A DNA stretch of 64,000 bases from Moorena sp. SIOASIH (GTDB lineage Bacteria; Cyanobacteriota; Cyanobacteriia; Cyanobacteriales; Coleofasciculaceae): NCBI RefSeq assembly GCF_010671925.1, contig NZ_JAAHIH010000006.1, positions 372,001 to 436,000 of the forward strand, read 5' to 3'. The notes under the pieces are model-generated. The model was not told where the DNA came from. It searched no databases and worked only from the letters and a program-made list of their open reading frames with translations. A program made the position numbers and the translations under genes. This document shows, in pieces, positions 55,600 to 64,000 of the stretch (position 1 is its first letter; each line of letters opens with the position of its first letter).

Positions 55600-57132
55600 C
55601 TATGGGAGAATGGTGTCTACTAAAATAGCGCCAGTCAGATCAGCCCCATCTAAGTTAGCTCCGGTAAAGTTAGCTTTGGTGAGGTCAGCATTCACAAGCA
55701 GAGCATTACTGAAGTCACCGTTAATTGCAACACCATTAACAAACGTTACACCGGTTAAATCCGCTCCAATAGTGTCTGAATCAGCACCGTCACTAAAGTT
55801 TGCATCTGTCAAGTTAGTAACATTTAAGTTGGCACCATTAAGATTAGCATCTTGGAAATTGCTACCGATAAAACTACCTACTTCTAAGCTAGTTCCGCTG
55901 AGGTTTGCATTTGTGAATTTAGTCAAGCTATCTCCAGTAGCTTCTTTGAAATTTGCATCGATAAGACTAGCACTAGTAAAGTCGGTTCCAGTGACGTTTG
56001 TTTTCTGAGCAACGACGTTATCTAAGATGGCTCCATCTAGTTCAGCATTGCTGAGAATTGCCTCGGTCAAGTCAGCGCCGCTGAGATCGACTCCGCTCAG
56101 GTCTGCCCCTGTTAGATTTGCCCCTTTTAGTTTGGCTCCACTAAGATTAGCTCCTGTTAGGTCAACTCCACTTAAATCGACTCCTTCCAGGAAAGCATTG
56201 TCGAGTTCAACTCCTCCGGTCAAGACTGCTCCGGTTAGAATTGCGCTGTTTAAGTTAGCATTACTCAGGTCAGCTCCCGTGAAGTTGGCATTGGTTAAAT
56301 TTGCACCTTCGAGAAAGATACCTTCCGCAGAAACACCTGTGAAATTAGCATCGTTGAGGACAGTATCAGCCAGAGTAACACCAGTCAGTATAGTGGGTGT
56401 ATTCGCATCAAAGGCACTAAAGTCAGCACCACCAAGATTGAGATCTTCGGCACTGAAGTTGGTTAAATCAGCACCTCGGAAGCTGGAATTGGTTGAGGTT
56501 GCTCCCCCAACTGCTGAAACATCAGTCCACTGCACACCACTGAGGTTTGCCAAATCAAAGGTAGCGTTACTGAGAGTGATATCCGTGAAGCCGACTCCGG
56601 TAAAGTCCACTCCTGTGAAATTGGTATTGACTATAAGATTAGCTTCAAGGCTAGCCCCTTGCAGGTTAGCATCCGTAAAGTTAGCATCTGTCAAATCAGC
56701 AGCTTTGAGATTCGCTTGAGTCAGATTAGCTCGGGTAAAGTTAGCTCCAGTCAGATTTGGTCGCTCCGACTGTTCTCCACTCAGCTCAGCTTTGAATAAG
56801 TTGGCATCCTGTAATTGGGCATTGGACAGGTCAATACCATTAGTGCTGATCTCAGATAAGTTAACCTCTCGCAGGTTAGCACCACTGAGATTGACATTCT
56901 CTAATGTTGCTTTAAAAAGGGTCGTTGTCGGGAAGGTTGCACTGGGTCTGAAGTTGGCATTGGTGGCATTAACATTTAACCAATTTGTTTGTTCAAAGTT
57001 AGTTCCTCTCAGCTCTGTGTCAACGAATGAGACATTGGTCAAAGTGGCTTTAAAAAAGGTAGAACCATTCAGATTTTGGCCATTAAAATTATTTCCAACC
57101 AGAGCTTGCTGGCTAAAATCTAAAACTGCCAT
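55600..57132 (-). CDS. Pentapeptide-repeat protein
   Basis: From ATG 57132 (MAVLDFSQQAL) the protein is about 510 residues, nearly all tandem A(D/N)Lxx pentapeptides such as ANLSG and ADLTG. Such repeats fold into a right-handed square beta-helix. There is no signal peptide and no attached domain. A few interruptions (about residues 155-175 and 240-260) could make loops. The function of long cyanobacterial pentapeptide proteins is mostly unknown; some act as DNA mimics or scaffolds. Its 3' end holds a doubled 19-bp unit that spans the stop. Confidence 0.93.
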   Translation of the reverse strand: MAVLDFSQQALVGNNFNGQNLNGSTFFKATLTNVSFVDTELRGTNFEQTNWLNVNATNANFRPSATFPTTTLFKATLENVNLSGANLREVNLSEISTNGIDLSNAQLQDANLFKAELSGEQSERPNLTGANFTRANLTQANLKAADLTDANFTDANLQGASLEANLIVNTNFTGVDFTGVGFTDITLSNATFDLANLSGVQWTDVSAVGGATSTNSSFRGADLTNFSAEDLNLGGADFSAFDANTPTILTGVTLADTVLNDANFTGVSAEGIFLEGANLTNANFTGADLSNANLNSAILTGAVLTGGVELDNAFLEGVDLSGVDLTGANLSGAKLKGANLTGADLSGVDLSGADLTEAILSNAELDGAILDNVVAQKTNVTGTDFTSASLIDANFKEATGDSLTKFTNANLSGTSLEVGSFIGSNFQDANLNGANLNVTNLTDANFSDGADSDTIGADLTGVTFVNGVAINGDFSNALLVNADLTKANFTGANLDGADLTGAILVDTILP

Positions 57133-57366
57133 AGCTATATACCTTTGCAAAACTTAAGGTCTATAGGAACAGTAATCAGATCTATATCAAGAGGAAAGCC
57201 AATGTGGCCTCATTATGTTGATTTTTGTAAATTTACGTGATGTTTTGTGAAATGTAAGTGCTGATAACTTCAGTTTGATGTAGAAGGGTACTTGGTGTTT
57301 TTTTGAGGATACAGGAAACAGGAGCCAGAATCCAGGAGAATCCTCTACAATTTCTGGGCAGCTATA

Positions 57367-57601
57367 CAGCATCATAGTCATTAATCCATTGGTGGGCAGT
57401 GCCGACCAGGGTGATTGGCTAGGTTGGTGAATCTGTCTGATGCACTGCCCACCCTACATCAACCTCCCTACTCCCTAGGACGAAAGTACTTCACCCACTG
57501 CAGCATCGTAGTCATTAATCCATTGGTGGGCAGTGCCGACCAGGGTGATTGGCTAGGTTGGTGAATCTGTCTGATGCACTGCCCACCCTACATCAACCTC
57601 T
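57367..57601. repeat. Direct duplication of a 101-bp inverted-repeat unit
   Basis: The unit at 57367-57467 recurs at 57501-57601 with one or two changes. Each contains GGTGGGCAGTGC and its complement about 50 bases apart, so each is a hairpin-type repeat. A shorter CATCAACCTCTCTAAAACCTAGAAC unit is also doubled right after (57592-57641). Confidence 0.9.
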
Positions 57602-57677
57602 CTAAAACCTAGAACTACATCAACCTCTCTAAAACCTAGAACGAAAGTAACTCACAGCAATTGAGAACTGCTCTAGC

Positions 57678-59174
57678 TCACGCGCTAACTACCACTTGTC
57701 CTACAGGATGAGCCACACAAGTCAAAATCATGCCTTCGTTCCGTTCATCCTCTTGGAGACCATCAGGTTCCTCGTCATACTCTACTTTCCCTTTTAGAAG
57801 CTTTTGCTTACAAGCACCACAGGCTCCCATGCGGCAACCGCTGGGTAATGCCACCCCTTCTTGTTCAGCCACATCTAGGATCACATCCTCTGCATCACAG
57901 GTGACTTCTTTCCCAGACTTAGCAAAGACCACAGTTGGTTCTGAACAGGTTGACGGTGATTTCACTAAGTGTAGTTTAGGACGACCTTCTGCTTTGACTG
58001 GTTCAGGAGTTGTTGTTGCTGTTGCTGTCTTTTTTGACAACTTTTTGCCACCAAAACTCTCTTCATAGTAGTTCTCCATCGGGAAGTCTAGACCGGCTAG
58101 CATGGTTTTCACCCCTGCCATAAAGGGATTCGGACCACAGACATAAACAATGCGATCGCGAAAATCAGGAGCCATCTGTTGCACCATGGCTTGATTAAGT
58201 CTTCCGGTATAACCCCACCAAGCTTGGTCAAGTTCTGGACGAGTGGTGGTAATAGCAGGCTTAAAGTTGGGGTGCAAAGCCGCCATCAACTCTAATTTCT
58301 GACGGAAGATGATATCTTTTGGGCTACGAGCGCTGTGGACAAAAACCACATCCACATCAGCCCCAATGTCACAAAGCCACTCAGACATGGACATCATCGG
58401 AGTAATCCCGCTACCTGCTGAAATGAACAGCAGTTTATTAGCAGAATGGTCAGCACAGGTAAATTTCCCCATTGGGCCATTTAATCTCACCTCGGACCCA
58501 ACTTTGATGTTGTCGTGCAACCAGTTAGACACCAAACCGGCTGGTACATCAGGAGCATCGGCTGGTGCTGGAACTCGCTTGACGGTAATTTCCAAAGTAT
58601 AAGGACGTGAGGGGGCCGAAGAGATGGAGTAGGAACGCTTCACTGGCTTGCCATCAATCTCCAAATCCAGAGTGACAAACTGACCTGGCTTGTAGCTGAA
58701 CAACATTGGCGGATCCGCCACAAAGCGAAAGGTCTTGACATCATGGGTTTGATCAATGATCTGCACACAGCGGACAGTAATCTCACCCTTAGTCCACCGC
58801 TTCATCCCAGTGCTATTGCCATCTACCACTAGGTGCTGTTGCTGGTTAGAATCATACTGCTGTAGTTCTTTGACCAGCAGGACAAAGTCACCGATGCGGA
58901 TAATATCCTCTTTCCTCAGGAGCCAGTTCTGGTTAACATCTATTTCCTCATTATTGATCCGAGAGCCATCGGTGCTACCGAGGTCAGCAAAGTAATACTT
59001 TCCCCCTTGGCATAGGATTCTGGCATGTACACGACTCACTACAGCACTATCCAGAATTAGGTCACAACTCGGGTGACGACCAATCAGATACTGACCTTGA
59101 ATCTCAGTTCCCGGTTTCAGGGTTTTTTCCTGTAACTCGTTGGTTTGGGAGTTGATAACTATAGTTTTCAGCAT
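57678..59174 (-). CDS. FHA domain-flavin reductase-[2Fe-2S] ferredoxin fusion
   Basis: From ATG 59174 (MLKTIVINS) the 498-residue protein has an FHA domain (about 25-100; LIGRHPSCDLILDSAVVSRVHARI), then an FAD/NAD(P)H reductase domain (about 130-370; RSYSISSAP for FAD, SAGSGITPMM for NAD(P), VYVCGPNPFM), a low-complexity linker, and a plant-type ferredoxin domain with Cys in GCRMGACGACKQ and a last Cys in ILTCVAHP (C-x4-C-x2-C-x30-C). The reductase-ferredoxin pair moves electrons from NAD(P)H, as in hybrid-cluster-protein reductases. The FHA domain would let a phosphothreonine partner recruit it. Electron acceptor unknown. Confidence 0.9.
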   Translation of the reverse strand: MLKTIVINSQTNELQEKTLKPGTEIQGQYLIGRHPSCDLILDSAVVSRVHARILCQGGKYYFADLGSTDGSRINNEEIDVNQNWLLRKEDIIRIGDFVLLVKELQQYDSNQQQHLVVDGNSTGMKRWTKGEITVRCVQIIDQTHDVKTFRFVADPPMLFSYKPGQFVTLDLEIDGKPVKRSYSISSAPSRPYTLEITVKRVPAPADAPDVPAGLVSNWLHDNIKVGSEVRLNGPMGKFTCADHSANKLLFISAGSGITPMMSMSEWLCDIGADVDVVFVHSARSPKDIIFRQKLELMAALHPNFKPAITTTRPELDQAWWGYTGRLNQAMVQQMAPDFRDRIVYVCGPNPFMAGVKTMLAGLDFPMENYYEESFGGKKLSKKTATATTTPEPVKAEGRPKLHLVKSPSTCSEPTVVFAKSGKEVTCDAEDVILDVAEQEGVALPSGCRMGACGACKQKLLKGKVEYDEEPDGLQEDERNEGMILTCVAHPVGQVVVSA

Positions 59175-59186
59175 GTTTCGTGTCAC

Positions 59187-59783
59187 TCCAGATTACCGCA
59201 ATAATCGGTCAATTGTGTCAATTACTCAGGACTTAGCCATAAACTCTACCAGTAGGGTGCTTTGATAACACACTATACTAGATAAGCGCGTTTGCGTTTG
59301 TTATCCAATTTGGCATAAGTCCTGGTAATGAACTATGAGAGGATGATCTATGCTAACTTCAGGTGCGGCCCGTGGCGAATTTAATTCTTAATACGGAAAG
59401 CGCACCTAACAATTGAATTAACACTGGATACCAGCATCATACTTAGTACCCTTGACCTCTCGCAAAAGTTCAGGGAAGGCGCGCGTTCCAATGGGCAGGT
59501 AAACTGCCTAAGGCGCGCTTTCCGCTTGAAGAATTAAATTCCCCTAGGGTCGCGCCTCTTGGGTCGCGCCTCTTGGACACCTATATACTTCTCAGCCTTT
59601 TGGTAATTTTTTATGCAACAGCATTTTATGACAGCTGCATGCTTACCTTGGCATCGCGACCAAGATTATTTCTGCGCTGAAACTTTTGATATCATCCAAC
59701 GTCTGTAGTAGTCAGCCAGAAGTCAGGGCATTTGATAATCTTGGCTGTTCACACTATTGATGTGTTGAGGAAGATTCATCTCC
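59187..59783. other. Spacer with palindromic repeats; end shared with the next duplication
   Basis: Palindromic-class repeats lie at 59361-59407, about 59477-59518 and 59511-59557. From about 59650 the sequence matches 61262 onwards, the upstream part of a tandem duplication. Confidence 0.65.
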
Positions 59784-60539
59784 ATGAAATATCCGATTCG
59801 AGTTTTATTCTCACTCCTGACCCTATGTACTATTGGCTTAGGGACCGATCAGGTATCTGCTGAATCGAATCGATGTGGCCAGATTCGTGCTGTACGTCGC
59901 TTGGCGATTAGCGAAAACTTAGATAGGGATAATCTAGCTACCCTAGAATATAAATACTGTGGACATAGTAACTTACCTTCATCAAGTATTGAGTCACGAC
60001 TAAATTCTTCTGAAGATTGCTTCAACCTAACTGTAATGGCAGAACTAGCCAGCATGACAGAAGAGGGAAGAAAGTTTGTAGGTACGATTAAAGGTTTACG
60101 GCAAGTTCCCTGTAAACGTCCTAGGCAAGGTCAAAGGTCTTATTTAGAGTGGCCAAATACCTTATACTGGCCAAATGGGAAAACAGTCAAATGGGCGTCA
60201 GAGTGGTATTATCCCAATGGCCAGAAGGCAAAATGGGCGTCAGAGTGGTATTATCCCAACGGTCAGGTTGTCAAATACGAGTCATCATATTGGAATTTTT
60301 ATCCCAACGGTCAGACTGCCAGATCGGGCTCAAATTGGTATACTCCTGAGGGTAGAGGTACTTCAGTGGATAGTTTACTGAGCCAGGGTTGTAGTATAGT
60401 TAGCACCACAGAATGCGATCGCATCCTCACATACATCAACCGCTTTGACCAGAACCCCTCTGACGAGAACCCCAGGAACGATTTATTGAGGCATTTGGGA
60501 ATCATAAAACTTTCTTGGCAGACTTACCAGAGTAAGTAA
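59784..60539 (+). CDS. Secreted YPNGQ-repeat protein (copy 1)
   Basis: The 251-residue protein has a signal peptide (MKYPIRVLFSLLTLCTIG, cleavage near VSA), a Cys-containing N-terminal part, and a repeat zone at about 130-195 with WYYPNGQ units about 13 residues apart, resembling MORN_2/YwqK-type repeats. The C-terminal part has two cysteines (QGCSIV, TECDRI). No enzymatic motif is present. The function is unknown; export to the cell surface or periplasm is likely. Confidence 0.75.
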   Translation: MKYPIRVLFSLLTLCTIGLGTDQVSAESNRCGQIRAVRRLAISENLDRDNLATLEYKYCGHSNLPSSSIESRLNSSEDCFNLTVMAELASMTEEGRKFVGTIKGLRQVPCKRPRQGQRSYLEWPNTLYWPNGKTVKWASEWYYPNGQKAKWASEWYYPNGQVVKYESSYWNFYPNGQTARSGSNWYTPEGRGTSVDSLLSQGCSIVSTTECDRILTYINRFDQNPSDENPRNDLLRHLGIIKLSWQTYQSK

Positions 60540-61261
60540 TTAAACTTCAGGGGGTAACAAGCAGCCTTTTTAGCTCCTAAGGGTGTGGAGCCCGGGCTTG
60601 GCACTGGGTGTAGGGTGTAGTGAATAATTGCAGCCCTAAGTGAAGTACCCCAACCTGCTTCGCTGAGGTTGGGGCTTCCGACTCTCAGGTCAATTCAGGG
60701 ACGGTCTTATTCGTCTTTTGGGTTTCCCGCTTCATCCACCGATGCCTCAACCAGAGGCGCGACCCAAGGCCGGGAAACCCGGCCTTGGAGGCGCGCGCCT
60801 CCTAGAATTGGTCTTACTCAGCGTCCACAGGCAGACATCCGCCTTCTATCGACGTATATTTTGGCGACAGACTTACCTTGGAATTACAGCGATAGCTGAC
60901 CAGCTGGGGCAAGTCTCTTCCCTGAGCTCTGCTAGTACTTTTACACCTTGAAGGTAGCCTTTTAGTCAGTCAGGAGGGTCATCGACCAATTTTATTTTAG
61001 CACGGCGCTCTAGTTTTCGTCTCGCTATCCATCCTAGAGACGCGCGCCTTAGGGAGTGGAGCCTTATTACAAAAACCTTAACCCTTTTACGCATAACCCT
61101 CTAACTATAAAGGCTCCACTCCCTTACGGTAATTTCAACACCGTGAAAGACGGTGGGGAATTCCGCAAGTTTTGTTAAAACCCTAGACTAGATTTATTGA
61201 GAACTGCTATAAGTCCCTAAACATAACTTTTGATAGCTAATAACTGACAGCTCAATCCTTA
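60540..61261. other. Spacer between duplicated genes, with inserted repeats
   Basis: After a 3' segment shared with the second copy (to about 60640), there is a palindromic repeat at 60755-60800 and a hairpin element at 61049-61126 (ends TTAGGGAGTGGAGCC/GGCTCCACTCCCTTA), related to 28748-28812. No gene is seen. Confidence 0.65.
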
Positions 61262-61393
61262 GGATTGAATCGCGACCAAAATTATTTCAATGGTGAAACT
61301 TTTGAGATCATCCAACGTCTCTAGTAGTCATTGAGAAGCCAAGGAATTTCATAATCCTGGCTGTTCAGACTATTGATGTGTTAAACAAGATTC

Positions 61394-62161
61394 ATGTCCA
61401 TGAAATATCCAATTCGAGTGTTATTATCACTCGTGACCCTATGTACTATTGGCTTAGGAACCGATAACGTATCTGCTGAATCGAATCGATGTGGCCAGAT
61501 TCGTGCTGTGCGTCGCTTGGCAATTCGCGAAAACTTAGATAGTGATAATCTGGCTACCCTAGAATATAAGTACTGTGGACACAGTAACCGACGTTCATCA
61601 AGTATTCAGTCACCACGAAATTCCTCTCAAAATTGCTTCGACCTGACCGTAATGGCACAACTAGCCCGGATCACACAAGAGAGAAGAAGGCTTGTGCGTA
61701 TGGTTGAAGGTTTACAGGAAGTTACCTGCGAACGTCCTAGGCAAGGTCGGAGGTCTTCGTTAAACTGGCAAAATGGGCAAACAGCCAAATTGGGGTCAAA
61801 TTGGTATTATCCCAACGGTCAGACTGCCAAATTGGGGTCAAGTTGGTATTATCCCAACGGTCAGACTGCTAAATTCGGATCAGCTTGGAACTATCCCAAT
61901 GGCCAAACTGCGAAATTGGGTTCAATTTGGCATAATCCTAGGGGCAGAGCTACTTCAGCTGATCGTTTACTGAAGCGGGCTTGTCGTATAGTTGGCACCA
62001 CAGAATGCGATCGCATCCTCACAGACATCAACCGCTCTGACCGGAACCGCTCTGACCGGAACCGCTCTGACCGGAACCGCTCTGACCGGAACCGCAGGAA
62101 CGATTTCTGGCGGGATTTGGCAATCATACAAATTTCTTGGCAGGCTTACCAGAGTAGGTAA
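61394..62161 (+). CDS. Secreted YPNGQ-repeat protein (copy 2)
   Basis: The 255-residue paralogue of the gene at 59784 has the same signal peptide and N-terminal domain. Its repeat zone has more regular YPNGQTAKLGS units (about 133-190). Near the C-terminus it has a new RNRSD-type expansion (four units of NRSDR) encoded by tandem GACCGGAACCGCTCT DNA. An upstream in-frame ATG exists at 61394 (MSMKYPI); MKYPI at 61400 may be the true start, by comparison with copy 1. Function unknown. Confidence 0.75.
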   Translation: MSMKYPIRVLLSLVTLCTIGLGTDNVSAESNRCGQIRAVRRLAIRENLDSDNLATLEYKYCGHSNRRSSSIQSPRNSSQNCFDLTVMAQLARITQERRRLVRMVEGLQEVTCERPRQGRRSSLNWQNGQTAKLGSNWYYPNGQTAKLGSSWYYPNGQTAKFGSAWNYPNGQTAKLGSIWHNPRGRATSADRLLKRACRIVGTTECDRILTDINRSDRNRSDRNRSDRNRSDRNRRNDFWRDLAIIQISWQAYQSR

Positions 62162-62679
62162 TTAAGCCTCAGGGGGTAACAAGCAGCCTTTTTAGCTCTT
62201 AAGGGTGTGGAGCCCCAGCTTGGCTCTGGGTTTGGGGTGTAGTGAATAATTGGAGCCGTAATTCAAACCCTAGACTACATTTATTGACTTGAAATTAGCC
62301 TAGGCATTCGTTTATGATTACCTGTCATTGTTTACTGATAATTTTTTAGCCAAGTTGGGAGCTTAATAGACCTAGACAGCGGTTCGCCCAGTAAGCATTC
62401 AGTGGTCAGCGGTCAGCGGTCAGCAGTCAGTGGTCAGCTATCATGGTTATTTTATTCAAAAGCACCTCAACTAGCGTGGCACAGGCTTCTAGCGTGGCAC
62501 AGGCTTCGACGCATCGGACCTAACCCATAAGCTGATAGCTGATAGCTGATGACTGATAGCTGATAGCTGATAACTGATAGCTGATGGCTGATAGCTGATA
62601 ACTGATAGCTGATCGCTTACTTACTTAAGATGTAAGATTGCTATAGGCCCTATGGCCATGTGTGTGAGGATTTCTCTAA
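62162..62679. repeat. Spacer with GCTGATA heptamer arrays
   Basis: Heptamers of the CAGCGGT/CAGTGGT kind lie at 62396-62440 and GCTGATA/ACTGATA at 62532-62615, with a doubled CTAGCGTGGCACAGGCTT between. The first 100 bases are shared with the region after copy 1. No gene is seen. Confidence 0.75.
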
Positions 62680-64000
62680 ATGCGAGTCTTATTACTGTAT
62701 CCGCTATTTCCGAAAACGTTTTGGTCTTATGACAAAATTCTTGAATTAGTTAATCGCAAAGTTTTATTGCCACCCTTAGGTCTAATTACTGTTGCTGCAT
62801 TATTACCTCAAGACTGGGAATTTAAACTTGTTGACCGCAATATCCGAGACGTAACCGAAGCAGAATTTGAATGGGCAGAGCTGGTGATAATCTCAGCGAT
62901 GATTGTCCAAAAAACTGATGCCCTAAACCAAATTAAAGAAGCCAAACGACGTGGTAAATTAGTAGCATTTGGGGGACCTTATCCTACCTCTTTACCCGAA
63001 GAAGGAAAGAAAGCAGGGGTGGATTTTCTCATCCTAGATGAAGGAGAAATCACCCTACCGATGTTTGTAGAAGCTTTACAGCGAGGGGAAACTAGTGGAA
63101 CCTTTCGCACTACAGAGAAACCCGATGTCACTCAAACCCCGATTCCCCGCTATGATTTGTTAGAACTTGGTGCCTATGATTCAATGTCAGTGCAGTTTTC
63201 GCGGGGATGTCCTTTTCAGTGCGAATTTTGTGACATAATTATTCTCTATGGCCGCAAACCGAGAACAAAGGAACCAGCCCAGCTTCTCAAAGAATTGGAT
63301 TATCTCTATGACTTAGGCTGGCGGCGTGGTATCTTTATGGTGGATGACAATTTTATTGGGAATAAGCGTAACGTTAAGCTACTGCTGAAAGAGCTAAAAG
63401 TATGGCAGAAGGAGCATCACTATCCCTTCCGATTTAATACTGAGGCATCTGTAGACCTAGCTGCGGATTCAGAATTGATGGAATTGATGGTAGAGTCTAA
63501 CTTTGATGCTGTATTTTTAGGAATTGAGACACCGGACGAAGAAAGCCTTAAACTAACCAAAAAATTCCAAAACACTCGCAGCTCTCTAAGCGATGATGTA
63601 GACAAAATAATTCGCGCAGGCTTGCGACCAATGGCAGGGTTTATTATTGGTTTTGATGGAGAGAAAGAAGGAGCCGGTTCCCGTATTATTAGTTTTGTTG
63701 AACAGGCTGCTATCCCTACAGCAATGTTTGGCATGTTACAGGCTTTACCCAATACTGCTCTGTGGAATCGCTTAGAAAAAGAAGGGCGTTTGCGAGATAA
63801 CACTAAAAAAGATATCAATCAAACCACCCTAATGAACTTTGTTCCTACTCGTCCCATTGAGGAGATTGGTAAAGAATACATAGAAGCATTCTGGACGCTA
63901 TACGACCCTGAGCGCTATATAGACCGTGCCTATCAATGTTTTTTAAAGCTTGGCCCCCCTAAATGCAAAGCCCCATTCAAAATGCCGGATTTGGTAGATT
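62680..64000 (+). CDS. B12-binding-domain radical SAM protein (3'-truncated by window edge)
   Basis: An open frame from ATG 62680 (MRVLLLYPLFPKTFWSYD) continues past 64000 with 440 residues seen. It has an N-terminal B12-binding-like domain (about 1-140; LPPLGLITVAALLP, FGGPYPTSLPEE) and a radical SAM domain with the cluster motif in SRGCPFQCEFCDI (CxxxCxxC), then FMVDDNFIGNKRN and AVFLGIETPDEESL. The DxHxxG cobalamin motif is absent, as in several members of this subgroup related to the hopanoid methylase HpnP. It may methylate an unactivated carbon; the substrate is unknown. Confidence 0.88.
   Translation, partial: MRVLLLYPLFPKTFWSYDKILELVNRKVLLPPLGLITVAALLPQDWEFKLVDRNIRDVTEAEFEWAELVIISAMIVQKTDALNQIKEAKRRGKLVAFGGPYPTSLPEEGKKAGVDFLILDEGEITLPMFVEALQRGETSGTFRTTEKPDVTQTPIPRYDLLELGAYDSMSVQFSRGCPFQCEFCDIIILYGRKPRTKEPAQLLKELDYLYDLGWRRGIFMVDDNFIGNKRNVKLLLKELKVWQKEHHYPFRFNTEASVDLAADSELMELMVESNFDAVFLGIETPDEESLKLTKKFQNTRSSLSDDVDKIIRAGLRPMAGFIIGFDGEKEGAGSRIISFVEQAAIPTAMFGMLQALPNTALWNRLEKEGRLRDNTKKDINQTTLMNFVPTRPIEEIGKEYIEAFWTLYDPERYIDRAYQCFLKLGPPKCKAPFKMPDLVD

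Noticed and set aside
55610-57157. Long plus-strand frames rich in Ala, Pro and Ser
   Set aside because: They are shadows of the minus-strand pentapeptide-repeat gene, whose regular codons keep the opposite frames open.
63420-63818. 132-codon minus-strand frame
   Set aside because: It lies wholly within the conserved radical SAM gene on the plus strand.

Overview
The window looks like the chromosome of a large filamentous cyanobacterium of the Moorena/Lyngbya type. GCGATCGC (HIP1) octamers are scattered through it. It carries psaK of photosystem I, a Cph1-type phytochrome with its Rcp1 partner, a xisI gene, and very many 7-bp tandem repeats, palindromic repeats and decayed insertion sequences. 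The genus is an inference from this style and is not proven.

Layout. 1-2.3 kb: minus-strand operon for a sialic-acid-like surface sugar (sulfotransferase, CMP-sugar synthetase, and a glycosyltransferase cut by the window edge). 4.0-8.1 kb: light-signalling block (cph1, rcp1, receiver-kinase hybrid). 8.1-12.3 kb: minus-strand run of a homocitrate/isopropylmalate-synthase-like enzyme, an EamA exporter, a P-loop protein and a secreted SMP-30-like lactonase. 12.4-13.4 kb: two non-autonomous transposable elements. 13.4-21.8 kb: UbiB-like kinase, a frameshifted spondin-type PEP-CTERM protein, a potassium channel, uvrA, xisI. 21.9-26.0 kb: ovothiol synthase OvoA followed by a DRE-TIM enzyme with a C-terminal EF-hand. 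26.6-34.5 kb: sugar kinase, psaK, a RecB-like nuclease, a TnpB transposon, tRNA-Asp, gltX.

36.5-47.6 kb is the most unusual part. A plus-strand set (heme-oxygenase-like diiron protein, alpha/beta-hydrolase-methyltransferase fusion, two more paralogous methyltransferases) faces a minus-strand set (single-module NRPS with a damaged condensation motif, sulfotransferase, 2-oxoglutarate oxygenase, VOC protein). I read this as a small biosynthetic gene cluster of unknown product. A decayed peptidyl-carrier-domain relic 10 kb away (53.5 kb) suggests it was once larger or has been rearranged.

48-55 kb is a repeat graveyard: two IS4-like transposase pseudogenes interrupted by MITEs and palindromic repeats, a 393-bp duplication of the 3' end of a short-chain dehydrogenase gene, an alpha/beta hydrolase, and a frameshifted nucleotidyltransferase overlapping an XRE regulator by ATGA. 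55.6-64 kb holds a pentapeptide-repeat protein, an FHA-reductase-ferredoxin fusion, a tandem pair of secreted YPNGQ-repeat proteins, and a B12-binding radical SAM protein cut by the right edge.

All similarity statements come from reading motifs; no database search was run.
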